From NCBI RefSeq assembly GCF_032854445.1, contig NC_088304.1, positions 3,970,001-4,030,000 on the forward strand: DNA of 60,000 nucleotides. The letters are read 5' to 3'. The position numbers and the translations under genes are program-made. Below the pieces are notes generated by a model. It was not told the DNA's origin and made no database searches. It was given only the letters and a program-made list of their open reading frames with translations. The stretch comes from Liolophura sinensis (lineage: Eukaryota; Mollusca; Polyplacophora; Chitonida; Chitonidae). Below, piece by piece: positions 44,067-54,465 of this stretch. Positions within the stretch are counted from its first letter, which is position 1, and each line of letters opens with the position of its first letter.

Positions 44067-45407
44067 GTCACGATGTCCCATCTGGTTCTATTTGTGCTCT
44101 TCGGCTCTGTCGTCAGCTTGGTTCAGTCCCAAGGATGTCTACTCGACGGTAACACAGCCAAACAGGTCGTTCCAAATCCTATTGCCAATGAGAACACCTT
44201 CGTCGCATTGATACTTCCGGTGCACATGCCGAACTTAACTTCCGGTTTAACATGTGGACCAATCAGCTCTGAGAGTATCGTTAAAGTGGAAGCGTTCTTC
44301 TGGGCATTAGATACCCACAAGGACAGATGGTCTGCCAATGTTCCCGCCAATCAAAACGGGATTGTGTTTGATTCTTGCAGAAGTGCCGACAGGATCTCTG
44401 ATCTAATAGCTCCAGTGGAATCACAGCAATGCTCTTTGAACGTTGTGGCTTATCTAGTTGCTGACAGGCATGCGGTCGCCGTGCGAACAACACAGCTCAG
44501 CAGTTCGAAGCCTGCCACAGTTATAAACTCCGCTTTAAATGACCCTGGGCCGCTGACGTCAGACTTAGAAAACCTTTACCACTTGTCGCCAACTGCCCAG
44601 CAAGAATCTACAGCAATACTGAGGCTGTTGCGTGCAGTTGGCTGGCGCTACGTTCAAGTGTTGTATAGCAATGACGCCTACGGTCGATCGGCATTCAACG
44701 CCTTCGTGTCCAATTCTTTGAAGTACGAAGTGACGGTAGGGCGTTCTGAAATGGTAAGCGACACAGCGTCTTCTCCAGAACTAAATAAGCATGACTTCGT
44801 AGTAGTCATCTTTGCCTATCCAGAACAAAAACTCAAAATTTTCACAGACTTGGGTGAAAACCAGTTCATTTTCGTGACGACAAATTTTGGTGACCGCTTT
44901 CCAGCGGGTGACGGGAGACAGTACAAAAGTCGTATTGTTGATGTCAGAACATCTTTGAATACAATGTACAATGAAGCTGTCCAAACGTTCAAAACCGAAG
45001 TGATGAATAAATTAACATCAGCCGGAACCGGAAATACGGAGAATCCATGGTACGCTGGTTTCTGGGAAAGTTTGTACAAGTGTGATATCAATGGCGCTGG
45101 GGGTCAGGACTATACTGTTCCTTGTAATAAGACATTGGAAATCGGAGAGAATTTGTCGGTAAATCCACAAAGTGTGGCCTTGATTATCCAAGGTGTCGAC
45201 CTAATGCTGAAGACTCTGAGAGCGAGCTGCAATGGTCAATGTCCAGTTGATTCCCTGGAAAACAGACGAAAATCTTTTAAAACTCATTTTCTAACGACTG
45301 CAGACGAGGCGGATCCAGCCTTCGATGAGAGCACCCGGGCACGTACCTCTTGGGAATATAAGGTGTTCTTGATAGAGAGGACAGGGAACAAATTCACTGA
45401 AGCAAAG
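44067..45407 (+). CDS. GPCR exon 1: signal peptide and Venus-flytrap domain
   Basis: 445 codons from ATG 44073 up to a GTAAGT donor (phase 0). Reading on past the donor gives only VSIN-stop, so the splice is clear. An ATTGTAG acceptor six bases before the ATG suggests a non-coding exon upstream. The ectodomain sits on one exon, which is uncommon for class C receptors with many introns. Confidence 0.93.
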
Positions 45408-48400
45408 GTAAGTATAAACTAGCGTGTCCACAAACAATTTATTGAATTCTACTTTAGCTTATCCATGTCTTTCTATTTTTCATCCATGGCGTCTTTAATT
45501 TTATTATATCCATTATTATTGACGGATAGTATACGAATACAACATTGAAACATTTCTGTCAGTTGCTGGAATAGTTGCAATTTGATTTTGATATGTTTAG
45601 AACGTGTTTCTCAAAGCGCCTGAACCGCTCTCTACGACCACTTAACATCACTTCTACCACTTGCAAATTTTGTACAGAAATGTTGAGCAACGCCAAGATA
45701 ACAAACTCTGCCTTAGCCTTTGATTCTAGGGATACTTGATACACATTTATTTTTTTTACTTAAAGTATATATTGTAGGTTATATCACCGTGTTGCGTGGG
45801 TATACGGCCTGGTGTTTCGTCGAGATAAAAACAGTATTTTCACAAGCTCGAAGGGCGAATGAAATTATGGATCTTCGAGAAATATTTGCCTTAGATGAAC
45901 AGCTAGTTAGTCGTTTTCGACATGTTGGTGTTATTCATTAGAACTCTTTTGAAAATGAAAACAAGAAAAGTCAATGACCGGTACATTGTCAACAAGCTTT
46001 GCTATTGGTGGACACGTGTCTTCATGACTTCGTAGGTATACAGAAAGGGATTTGCTAATGGTCGTCGGTATACAGAAAAAATATCCGTCGCCGTAGAGAC
46101 TATATTCCTCCCCTGTTCGGTGAATGAGGGTAGCTCATGCAGGGCGAGTTTACCAATAAGAAGCCTAGAATTTTTTTCTGACCTGTAATGAACCATAATT
46201 CCAACAGACACCTATATGTTTTATTGATGGGTGCTGATTATAAGAGACGTTAGTGGAGAGACATTAGTGATGTGGCTAAGCCTAAGTAAGCCCACTTGTT
46301 CCACACTTTGTAACTCATCTAATAGTGGTTGTGGTCTAAAGCGAACCTTGATAGCGGCGCATGCGTCGTGAGGAGTGCGGATTTTATTGATTTATTTTTT
46401 TATTTATTTATTTTATTGAAATTTTACGCCGTACTCAAGAATATTTCACTTATACGACGGTTGCCAGCATTATGGTGGAAGAACAGATTTGCAATTGTGT
46501 AGTAATTGTTTTGGCAGGTACTGTTTGTGTTACTCATCCCTGTGTTTGTTCTCTGCATTTGGCTTTGATCTAACATTTTATCGGGGTTTTTTTCTGACCA
46601 TGAAAGTGGTAATATATATCCAACATTTCTGAAAACTCAGAAACTTCTGAAAACTCAGAAACTTCTGAAAACACTTATATGAATAATCACTTCACATTAC
46701 CAAGGTCACTCACCAGTTCTTGAAATTAAAAGAATTTATCGTGTTAAATGACAACTGAAATACACCTATTTATCAGCGGCAGGTTTGTTCAAAACTATAT
46801 ATTGTACTTTGGAAAGCATGAGAAAAAAACCTACAGCAGCTGAATTAAGATGAAGGATATTGAACTGGACAGAAAGTAAGAAAAATAGAATCGACTGAAT
46901 AGCGGGATAAATTGTGTGGCATGAATGGTTATATGTCACCTCCCATTCACTCGTAATGACCTTTGATGAAATATTTTTCAGTTCTTTCGAACTTTGTCAG
47001 ATGTCTTGGTTGTTTTTGACTTAGACTGATAAATATTCCCATTTACTTTTTTTACGGAGAACAAAATCGACATGCTAACTATGAAAACATCGCTGATTGT
47101 GTAATGATATTGGGTTCAAAATAACTTTTTTTCTGAACCAACAAGATAATGAAGCCGTTCGCAATCTATGAATTCAGCATGTTAGTAAGAATTAAGATGC
47201 ATGGAGTTGTCTACCCTTAATGGTAACTTTTTTGTCTCTATATAGCAACTGGTTACACGAAAGCGTGGAATCAGACGGCATGTTCGACTACAACCTTGCA
47301 CCACGAATTCACCGCCACAGTCTGCTTAGTTTGATTAAGAAAAAACAGTTAGAATAAAACCACAACTGATGTAACTTTACTGTATATTTCATACTACGTG
47401 TGATCAATTGCCAGCTATCACACTGTTGCCGCTGATCAGGTTTTACTCTCTATGCTGTAGCCGTATTTCACCGGTTACGTGTGATCAGTTGCCAGCTTTC
47501 ACACTGTTGCCGCTGTTCAGTTTTACTCTCTATGCTGTAGCCGTATTTCACCGGTTACGTGTGATCAATTGCCAGCTTTCATACTGTTGCCGCTGCTCAG
47601 GTTTTACTCTCTATGCTGTAGCCGTATTTCACCGGTTACGTGTGATAAATTGCCAGCTTTCACACTGTTGCCGCTGAACAGGTTTTACTCTTTATGCTGT
47701 AAGCTTTTTATTACATTATTTCTTATGCGTGATCCTGCTGGTATACTAAACGTCCCAGCGGCCTGTCCCGTATGCAGTGTTTCAATTTCTTCAATATACT
47801 GTTTAATGAATGTGAAGGAAACATAGCATTTTGAATAATTCTAGGTCGGTTATGTCTAATAAATTGCTATTAACGTCACTACATTTGGTTTACATGATTC
47901 TGTGTAGTTCATAGTGCTATATGAGGTGTCACAGTTGATATGTTTTAAGGAATTACATGTTACAGTTAGAACAGACTGTTGTCCCTGCCGTGACAATTGT
48001 TAATCTCCATGCTGTCAGTGCATGAAGTAAACAGTTAGAACACACTGTTGTCCCTGCTGTGACAATTGTTAATCTCCATGCTGTCAGTGCATGAAGTAAA
48101 CAGTTAGAACACACTGTTGTCCCTGCTGTGACAATTGTTAATCTCCATGCTGTCAGTGCATGAAGTAAACAGTTAGAATAGACTGTTGTCCCTGCCGTGA
48201 CAAATGTTAATCTCCATGCTGTCAGTGCATGAAGTAAACAGTTAGAACAGACTGTTGTCCCTGCTGTGACAAATGTTAATCTCCATGCTGTCAGTGCATG
48301 AAGTAAACAGTTAGAACAGACTGTTGTCCCTGCCGTGACAATTGTTAATCTCCATGCTGTCAGTGCATGAAGTAAACAGTTAGAACAGACTGTTGTCCCT

Positions 48401-51400
48401 GCCGTGACAAATGTTAATCTCCATGCTGTCAGTGCATGAAGTAAACAGTTAGAACAGACTGTTGTCCCTGCCGTGACAAATGTTAATCTCCATGCTGTCA
48501 GTGCATGAAGTAAACAGTTAGAACACACTGTTGTCCCTGCTGTGACAAATGTTAATCTCCATGCTGTCAGTGCATGAAGTAAACAGTTAGAACACACTGT
48601 TGTCCCTGCCGTGACAAATGTTAATCTCCATGCTGTCAGTGCATGAAGTAAACAGTTAGAACACACTGTTGTCCCTGCTGTGACAAATGTTAATCTCCAT
48701 GCTGTCAGTGCATGAAGTAAACAGTTAGAACAGACTGTTGTCCCTGCTGTGACAAATGTTAATCTCCATGCTGTCAGTGCATGAAGTAAACAGTTAGAAC
48801 AGACTGTTGTCCCTGCCGTGACAAATGTTAATCTCCATGCTGTCAGTGCATGAAGTAAACAGTTAGAACACACTGTTGTCCCTGCTGTGACAAATGTTAA
48901 TCTCCATGCTGTCAGTGCATGAAGTAAACAGTTAGAACAGACTGTTGTCCCTGCCGTGACAATTGTTAATCTCCATGCTGTCAGTGCATGAAGTAAACAG
49001 TTAGAACACACTGTTGTCCCTGCTGTGACAATTGTTAATCTCCATGCTGTCAGTGCATGAAGTAAACAGTTAGAATAGACTGTTGTCCCTGCCGTGACAA
49101 ATGTTAATCTCCATGCTGTCAGTGCATGAAGTAAACAGTTAGAACACACTGTTGTCCCTGCTGTGACAAATGTTAATCTCCATGCTGTCAGTGCATGAAG
49201 TAAACAGTTAGAACAGACTGTTGTCCCTGCCGTGACAAATGTTAATCTCCATGCTGTCAGTGCATGAAGTAAACAGTTAGAACAGACTGTTGTCCCTGCC
49301 GTGACAAATGTTAATCTCCATGCTGTCAGTGCATGAAGTAAACAGTTAGAACACACTGTTGTCCCTGCCGTGACAAATGTTAATCTCCATGCTGTCAGTG
49401 CATGAAGTAAACAGTTAGAATAGACTGTTGTCCCTGCTGTGACAAATGTTAATCTCCATGCTGTCAGTGCATGAAGTAAACAGTTAGAACACACTGTTGT
49501 CCCTGCTGTGACAATTGTTAATCTCCATGCTGTCAGTGCATGAAGTAAACAGTTAGAACACACTGTTGTCCCTGCTGTGACAATTGTTAATCTCCATGCT
49601 GTCAGTGCATGAAGTAAACAGTTAGAACAGACTGTTGTCCCTGCCGTGACAAATGTTAATCTCCATGCTGTCAGTGCATGAAGTAAACAGTTAGAACACA
49701 CTGTTGTCCCTGCTGTGACAAATGTTAATCTCCATGCTGTCAGTGCATGAAGTAAACAGTTAGAACAGACTGTTGTCCCTGCCGTGACAAATGTTAATCT
49801 CCATGCTGTCAGTGCATGAAGTAAACAGTTAGAATAGACTGTTGTCCCTGCCGTGACAAATGTTAATCTCCATGCTGTCAGTGCATGAAGTAAACAGTTA
49901 GAACAGACTGTTGTCCCTGCTGTGACAAATGTTAATCTCCATGCTGTCAGTGCATGAAGTAAACAGTTAGAACAGACTGTTGTCCCTGCTGTGACAATTG
50001 TTAATCTCCATGCTGTCAGTGCATGAAGTAAACAGTTAGAACAGACTGTTGTCCCTGCCGTGACAAATGTTAATCTCCATGCTGTCAGTGCATGAAGTAA
50101 ACAGTTAGAACAGACTGTTGTCCCTGCTGTGACAATTGTTAATCTCCATGCTGTCAGTGCATGAAGTAAACAGTTAGAACACACTGTTGTCCCTGCTGTG
50201 ACAATTGTTAATCTCCATGCTGTCAGTGCATGAAGTAAACAGTTAGAACAGACTGTTGTCCCTGCCGTGACAAATGTTAATCTCCATGCTGTCAGTGCAT
50301 GAAGTAAACAGTTAGAACAGACTGTTGTCCCTGCTGTGACAATTGTTAATCTCCATGCTGTCAGTGCATGAAGTAAACAGTTAGAACAGACTGTTGTCCC
50401 TGCTGTGACAAATGTTAATCTCCATGCTGTCAGTGCATGAAGTAACCGGTCAAAGTTTGAAGTGGTTGATTTGTCCCTAGCATTTTGTATACAGGTCAGA
50501 AATAAACTTGTTTTTGGAACAGTTCTTTATATTTCAGCGAAAGTTTAACACGAAAGTGCGTTGCTCACTTTTATATGCCTAAAGCTTCATTCCTCATTAT
50601 TCAACATTTATCTATATCTTTTTGGTTGAATGAAAACACTTGCCTGATACTTTTCTGTGCTTAACTGGTTGATGTCTCTTTAAGCTTTGCTGATCGGGTG
50701 TACCTACTTTGACTTTCTACAGCATGCTCCATCTTCTTTGAGGATTTTGGTTTGAACTCACTTTGTCCAGAGCTCTCCTGTGTTGATTGAGTGAATTCTC
50801 TTCGACCCCGGTTTATCAGTGCTGATTGGTTGAATATATATACACTACAGCATGGAGAGTGAAAATATATATACACTAGAGCATGGAGAGTAAAAATAGA
50901 GCAACAGAGTTAGAGTCGGCAAATGGCCACACGTATTCGATGAAATACAGCCTCTTGTCAATTTACCATGGTTAGGGTTTTAGTCTATCTCACTTTGCCA
51001 GATGATATTTCTATGCTGTAGAATTTCCGTCTTCTCTTTTCTAGGTCGGCGATATCAAGACGAACTCTGTTTCTGTGAACCGCGAAGTGTTGGACGCCGA
51101 CATGTTTCGAGTACTGTACACAGGAGAGTCCAGAGTGGTAGCCCGGCCCATCCTGGCGGATATATTCTACCCGACACGTTACGACGCCTGGGGATACGGT
51201 TGGGTGATCGCTATCGGTGTGCTGGCTTGTATCGGACTCCTCCTTGTCTTCATCATCTCGATCTTGCTTTGCGTCCTCAGGAGTAGACGAGCCATGAGCA
51301 ACTTTGTCTGGCTTTACGCAGTTCTCTTGTTCGGAGCTTTTGTCGGGTAATTATGATCGATGTTTTTGTCGTATCAGTATGTTCAAAACTGACGATATTT

Positions 51401-52782
51401 TTCTTGTTTTGGCCATTTTCCACTGACCCCATCCACCAACCCAAAGAAGAAAAGAACAACAACCACAAATAAACCTGAAGTTAAAATTCTCAAGAGTTAA
51501 ATATAATATTGCTTGTTTGCGGAAAAATTCCTTTATCTTTTTATATGAAAAAAATCATACAAATGAAAATTTAGAAAAATATGGAACAACAAAAAGTAAG
51601 GCGTTGTAGATTGATTGGACAATGATGTTGGCTTTGTTAAGTGTTACAAAAAACCCCACCTCATCCCTCTTCCCAACACTAACATGATAATAAGCCTAAA
51701 TGCCACAGTGTCGGTTTTCTGGTATCAAAGCCTGAATGTTTTGCAGGTATCTGACCCTCTTCGCCTATCTCCCTGTGCCCACGAAGGCTACCTGTGGCAT
51801 CATTCGTTTCGGGGTTGGAATCTCATACGGCATCTGTTTCTCGGTGATGGTTGTCTTAGGACTGCTTCTCTGCAAGAAGAGCGAGATGTTCTCCTCCATG
51901 AGAGTCTCTAACATCTTCATCGCCGTCACGCTCATACTGCTGATCACGGTGGAAGTTGTGATCCTCGTCACGTGGTTGATTTGGACGCCCCCTGGAATCA
52001 GTTACGCCTTCTTCAATGGCTACCAATTCCCTCGGCGGATATGCAACCATTACACTCTCGGCATAGGCAACACGTTTCTTCGGACGGTGTTCGAGAATCA
52101 CCTCATCCATCTGATTTATATCATGTTTCTCATCTTGCTCGTGCTCCTCATGGCTATTTTCATATTCCTGCGGCGCAAGAATCTCCGTGCGAGTCGGAAC
52201 AAAACCGAGAGCTACGCCCTACTGGCGGCGGGGATAGGAACTGGGCTCGGTACGGTGGCTATCTGGCTGGTATGGACTCTGGTGGGTGCGTATGGGGGAG
52301 TTCGTTACAATGACGTCAACAATTATGGAGACGCTGCCATTGCGTTTGGGCTCTGGTTCACGCTTACTTGGCTGCTTATTTTCCTTCTGGTGCAGATTAT
52401 CAACACCTGGAGAGGTTCGAGCTCAAAGGTGAAGAAAACGCACGATGAGATTAAGGTAAATCTGGCGAATATGAACCACAACCACGCTAAAGGTCACAGC
52501 TACAACTCCGGGGTTTCCACGGTGGACGGCAGGGTAATCCACGAGCACTACGAGCGCCATGGAAATCACGGACATCTGAACAAGGCGCCGCTCATCCTTC
52601 AGTCGAATGGCGGCAACGCGATGACGTCATACGAACAGCACGTGGAAACCCGTACGGAGAAGTCTCACTTCCGCCCACCGCCAGTCCCCGAAAACGAGGC
52701 TGTTGTCAATCATGAGCATGTGTTCATGACGGGAAGTAACTTTTGCGCGGAGTGCGGATTTGCTCATAACCCACGTAAGTGA
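44067..52782 (+). CDS. Class C G-protein-coupled receptor with Venus-flytrap ectodomain, no cysteine-rich linker
   Basis: Three coding exons (44073-45407, 51045-51346, 51747-52782) join in frame to 890 residues. The first 20 or so form a signal peptide (SHLVLFVLFGSVVSLVQSQ). Residues to about 440 are a periplasmic-binding-like ectodomain; the stretch ILRLLRAVGWRYVQVLYSND corresponds to the (A)RAxGWxYV region of metabotropic glutamate-type receptors. No nine-cysteine linker follows. Transmembrane segments lie at about 496-522, 531-555, 569-588, 600-624, 664-687, 702-727 and 742-763. The conserved class C disulfide pair is visible as TCGIIRF before TM3 and RRICN in loop 2. The cytoplasmic tail of about 125 residues is His/Asn-rich and ends with a CAECGF motif. 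Lack of the linker recalls GABA-B and bride-of-sevenless types; the ligand cannot be inferred. Start at ATG 44073; an acceptor at 44065-44066 implies a separate 5' UTR exon. Confidence 0.9.
46385..46485 (-). mobile_element. SINE family A, 5'-truncated
   Basis: Tail TTTATTTATTTATTTTATTG, then TTTTACGCCGTACTCAAGAA and TTCACTTATACGACGGTTGC, ending at TTATGGTGG. Only the last 100 bp or so of the SINE is present. The tail ends in reverse TTTA repeats as in the other copies. Confidence 0.85.
46628..46672 (+). repeat. 18-bp tandem repeat, about 2.5 units
   Basis: TTCTGAAAACTCAGAAAC repeats about two and a half times. Small array. Confidence 0.85.
47350..47960 (+). mobile_element. Family X element(s) in GPCR intron, head-to-tail
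   Basis: The first copy starts AACAGTTAGAATAAAACCAC and contains an 81-bp array. A spacer (TTATTACATTATTTCTTATG to AATGTGAAGGAAACATAGC) leads to a second copy start (TTTTGAATAATTCTAGGTCG, then GTCTAATAAATTGCTATTAA). That second copy runs directly into the 69-bp array. Confidence 0.75.
47385..47701 (+). repeat. 81-bp tandem repeat, about 4 units
   Basis: The unit begins CCGTATTTCACCGGTTACGT and includes a TGTGATCAATTGCCAGCTTT block, CACACTGTTGCCGCTGCTCA and GGTTTTACTCTCTATGCTGT. It is the reverse complement counterpart of the 30119-30812 array with the same breakpoints. One unit is 80 bp. Confidence 0.95.
47962..50444 (+). repeat. 69-bp megasatellite-like array, about 36 units, in GPCR intron 1
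   Basis: The unit reads ACAGTTAGAACAGACTGTTG, TCCCTGCCGTGACAAATGTT, AATCTCCATGCTGTCAGTGC and ATGAAGTAA. Units are nearly identical and vary almost only at a few fixed sites (ACAGACT/ACACACT/ATAGACT, GCCGTG/GCTGTG, AAATG/AATTG). On the reverse strand the 23-codon period leaves an uninterrupted 743-codon frame. Since every unit simply repeats and the array is intronic and grows out of a family X copy, I do not call that frame a gene. High identity indicates recent expansion or strong homogenisation; assembly length may be unreliable. Confidence 0.97.
50445..51044. other. GPCR intron 1, right end
   Basis: Contains a family X fragment at 50865-51000 and the polypyrimidine tract and CTAG acceptor of exon 2. 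Short repeats ATATATATACACTA with GAGCATGGAGAGT occur twice at 50835-50890. Confidence 0.7.
50865..51000 (-). mobile_element. Family X fragment
   Basis: GCATGGAGAGTAAAAATAGA, then CACACGTATTCGATGAAATA and CAGCCTCTTGTCAATTTACC, then AGGGTTTTAGTC. Reverse orientation, ending 45 bp before the exon 2 acceptor. Confidence 0.65.
51045..51346 (+). CDS. GPCR exon 2: juxtamembrane region, TM1 and start of TM2
   Basis: Acceptor TTTTCTAG, donor GTAATT. It encodes VGDIKTNSVSVNREVLDADM, then a short linker to TM1 (GWVIAIGVLACIGLLLVFII) and loop 1 RSRRAMSNF. Phase 0 in; it ends with GG, completed to Gly by the next exon. The ectodomain passes into TM1 with no cysteine-rich region. Confidence 0.93.
51747..52782 (+). 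CDS. GPCR exon 3: TM2-TM7 and cytoplasmic tail
   Basis: The acceptor TTTTGCAG precedes GTATCTGACC. It encodes the rest of TM2, TM3 (FGVGISYGICFSVMVVLGLL), TM4-TM7 and the tail, ending AHNPRK-stop. The tail has a His-rich stretch and a CAEC pair. The last codons overlap a strong donor (CCAC/GTAAGT at 52774/52775), so the tail may be extended by splicing. An AATAAA at 52962 supports use of the stop at 52782. Confidence 0.93.
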
Positions 52783-52794
52783 ATGTTTTTTTTG

Positions 52795-52818
52795 GAGGGG
52801 GAGGGGGCGGGGGGGGGA
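52795..52818 (+). other. G-quadruplex-forming tract beside an alternative donor
   Basis: Three long G-tracts separated by single A or C bases on the sense strand, the last nine or more G long, begin 20 nt after the optional donor and 12 nt after the stop codon. In RNA this could fold into a quadruplex. Confidence 0.75.
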
Positions 52819-52961
52819 TGTCGACCTTACAGAATTAACAGTTCTGTGCGTCATATTTACGAATGTGACCATGCGACTAGAGCATATGCCGTTTGGGCTT
52901 GAATAATTATGACGTCAACTGAGACATTGACCTGTCTGTCTGAAAACGGGTTATGGAGTTT

Positions 52962-52967
52962 AATAAA
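52962..52967 (+). terminator. Probable polyadenylation signal of the GPCR
   Basis: AATAAA, 180 nt after the stop codon, within TTTAATAAAAAG. The position is suitable for a short 3' UTR. No transcript data are available here. Confidence 0.5.
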
Positions 52968-53804
52968 AAGTATGCCCACTGCATTTGTCAGCAATAATAA
53001 TGGCGAAAGGCAATTGTCGTATAGAGTATGATTTAAGAGATAGCTGAGAGAATAGACGACAAATTAAAAGACAAAGACAACAGCCAAAAATCTGCTGTAC
53101 CTGTGTGGTACAACTCACTACTTCAGTTTTGCAATTTTTTCACGGTGCCAAATGCTAGGTAAGTACGAGAGTCACAAATCAGTGCTCACACACGGGACAC
53201 GGTCTCCATTACGGGTCCGTTTCCTGGAAAGGTGGGGCGAAGATCTTCAAGAGTAGCAGGCTGCTAAAAACTAAAGGTTAGGCTACCCAAATTGTAGCGC
53301 CATATTTGCGGAGGTATGTACTTTCCCACGAGACACACGATAAGTGCCTATATGAGGTGCTAGGCGGGAGAAATCTAGCACTGCTCCAAGAAAGGCATAT
53401 AGAAACTTGTATAACTCCACTGCATGTGGTGACACTAATGTATAACGGCGAAGCTGGTGTCAAGTAGCAATACCGACAGTTATCTAATTCAAATTTTTAA
53501 AAATTTTTCATCAGTGGTAAAATGAAGCTGCAACTGCATTTAAGGAGAATGGGATGTATTATCATCGTGTTGAATTAAATGGACACCTAGGATACATGGG
53601 CAATTGCAATCAAAGCGTAACTGAGGGATATATTTTGATTATCGACAACTTCCATACTAGCATGGTTCCCGTTTTAGACACTGATTTGATTCATTCGCCT
53701 AGAGCATTTCTGCATCTTCCCATCTTCATTAAAAACTGCTCCTATTGACATGAATTCGTACTAATTTGTTGTACCTTATACTTTCTTAGTTTTTAGGTAG
53801 TTTA

Positions 53805-53910
53805 TGTTGAATGTTATTACGTGAATTCGCTTCGCGATTATTGACCTGGAACATCCATTTTGGTTGATGGCTAGTATAAGAATGCCTGTTTTGACGCATA
53901 GATTGATATA
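53805..53910 (+). mobile_element. Family D copy
   Basis: TATGTTGAATGTTATTACGT, then CGCGATTATTGACCTGGAAC, then TGTTTTGACGCATAGATT. A second partial copy follows at 53930-54010 (GTGAACGTTGTTCGGGAATT, ATTGACGGATAG, TTTTGACGCCTAGATT), so two lie head-to-tail. Confidence 0.65.
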
Positions 53911-54224
53911 ATTCTTAGTTTCTTGATGGTTTGCGGTGAACGTTGTTCGGGAATTGGTGTAACAATTATTGACGGATAGTGTACTAATGCCTGTTTTGAC
54001 GCCTAGATTATGAGTTGGCATGGTACATTCGTAGATTCCTCTGTCAACAGATGCCCTATATATACGTCACCCGAGAAGCGAGCACGGAATGTCCTCTCAC
54101 GACAACAGCTTTGAGCAGTCCACAGTACACCGGGTTAAGGGTGTTGAGACTGGCATGTACGAACCGAGGATGGCCACGTCTTTGCGTGAGTATATGACAT
54201 CCCGGCTCTGACAACTTGTAGAGC

Positions 54225-54465
54225 CTTAATGACAATTAGGGGTTTGGCCGTTTGTGTCGTCTGACGTTCTTTAGAAGACCAGCTGTCCAGTTTGGCGTGC
54301 ATATCTGAACGACAGACATGGAAAAGTTCAACAGTTACTTGTCAAAAGGTCGCTGGTTTACGCCGGGTGCTCCGGTTTGCTCCTTCCATAAAACTGATGG
54401 CCATCGTATAATTTAATATTCCTTGAGTATGGCGGTACAGAACAATCAAATAAATAAATTTATTT
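54225..54465 (+). mobile_element. SINE family B copy
   Basis: GTTACTTGTCAAAAGGTCGC, TTTACGCCGGGTGCTCCGGT, GATGGCCATCGTATAATTTA, then CCTTGAGTATGGCGGTACAG and AATCAAATAAATAAAT. The best-preserved tail of family B. Confidence 0.75.

Larger units (their letters stand above)
45408..47350. other. GPCR intron 1, left part
   Basis: Intronic. Contains a truncated SINE-A (46385-46485) and a short minisatellite (46628-46672). The other open frames have no support. Confidence 0.7.

Noticed and set aside
47953-50184. 743-codon reverse-strand ORF as a real repeat protein
   Set aside because: The 69-bp period is divisible by three, so any stop-free unit stays open. The array is intronic to a well-supported gene and has no signal peptide, flanking non-repeat coding sequence or splice evidence.
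10438-50444. CRISPR array
   Set aside because: The repeats are directly tandem without unique spacers, and the genome is that of an animal.
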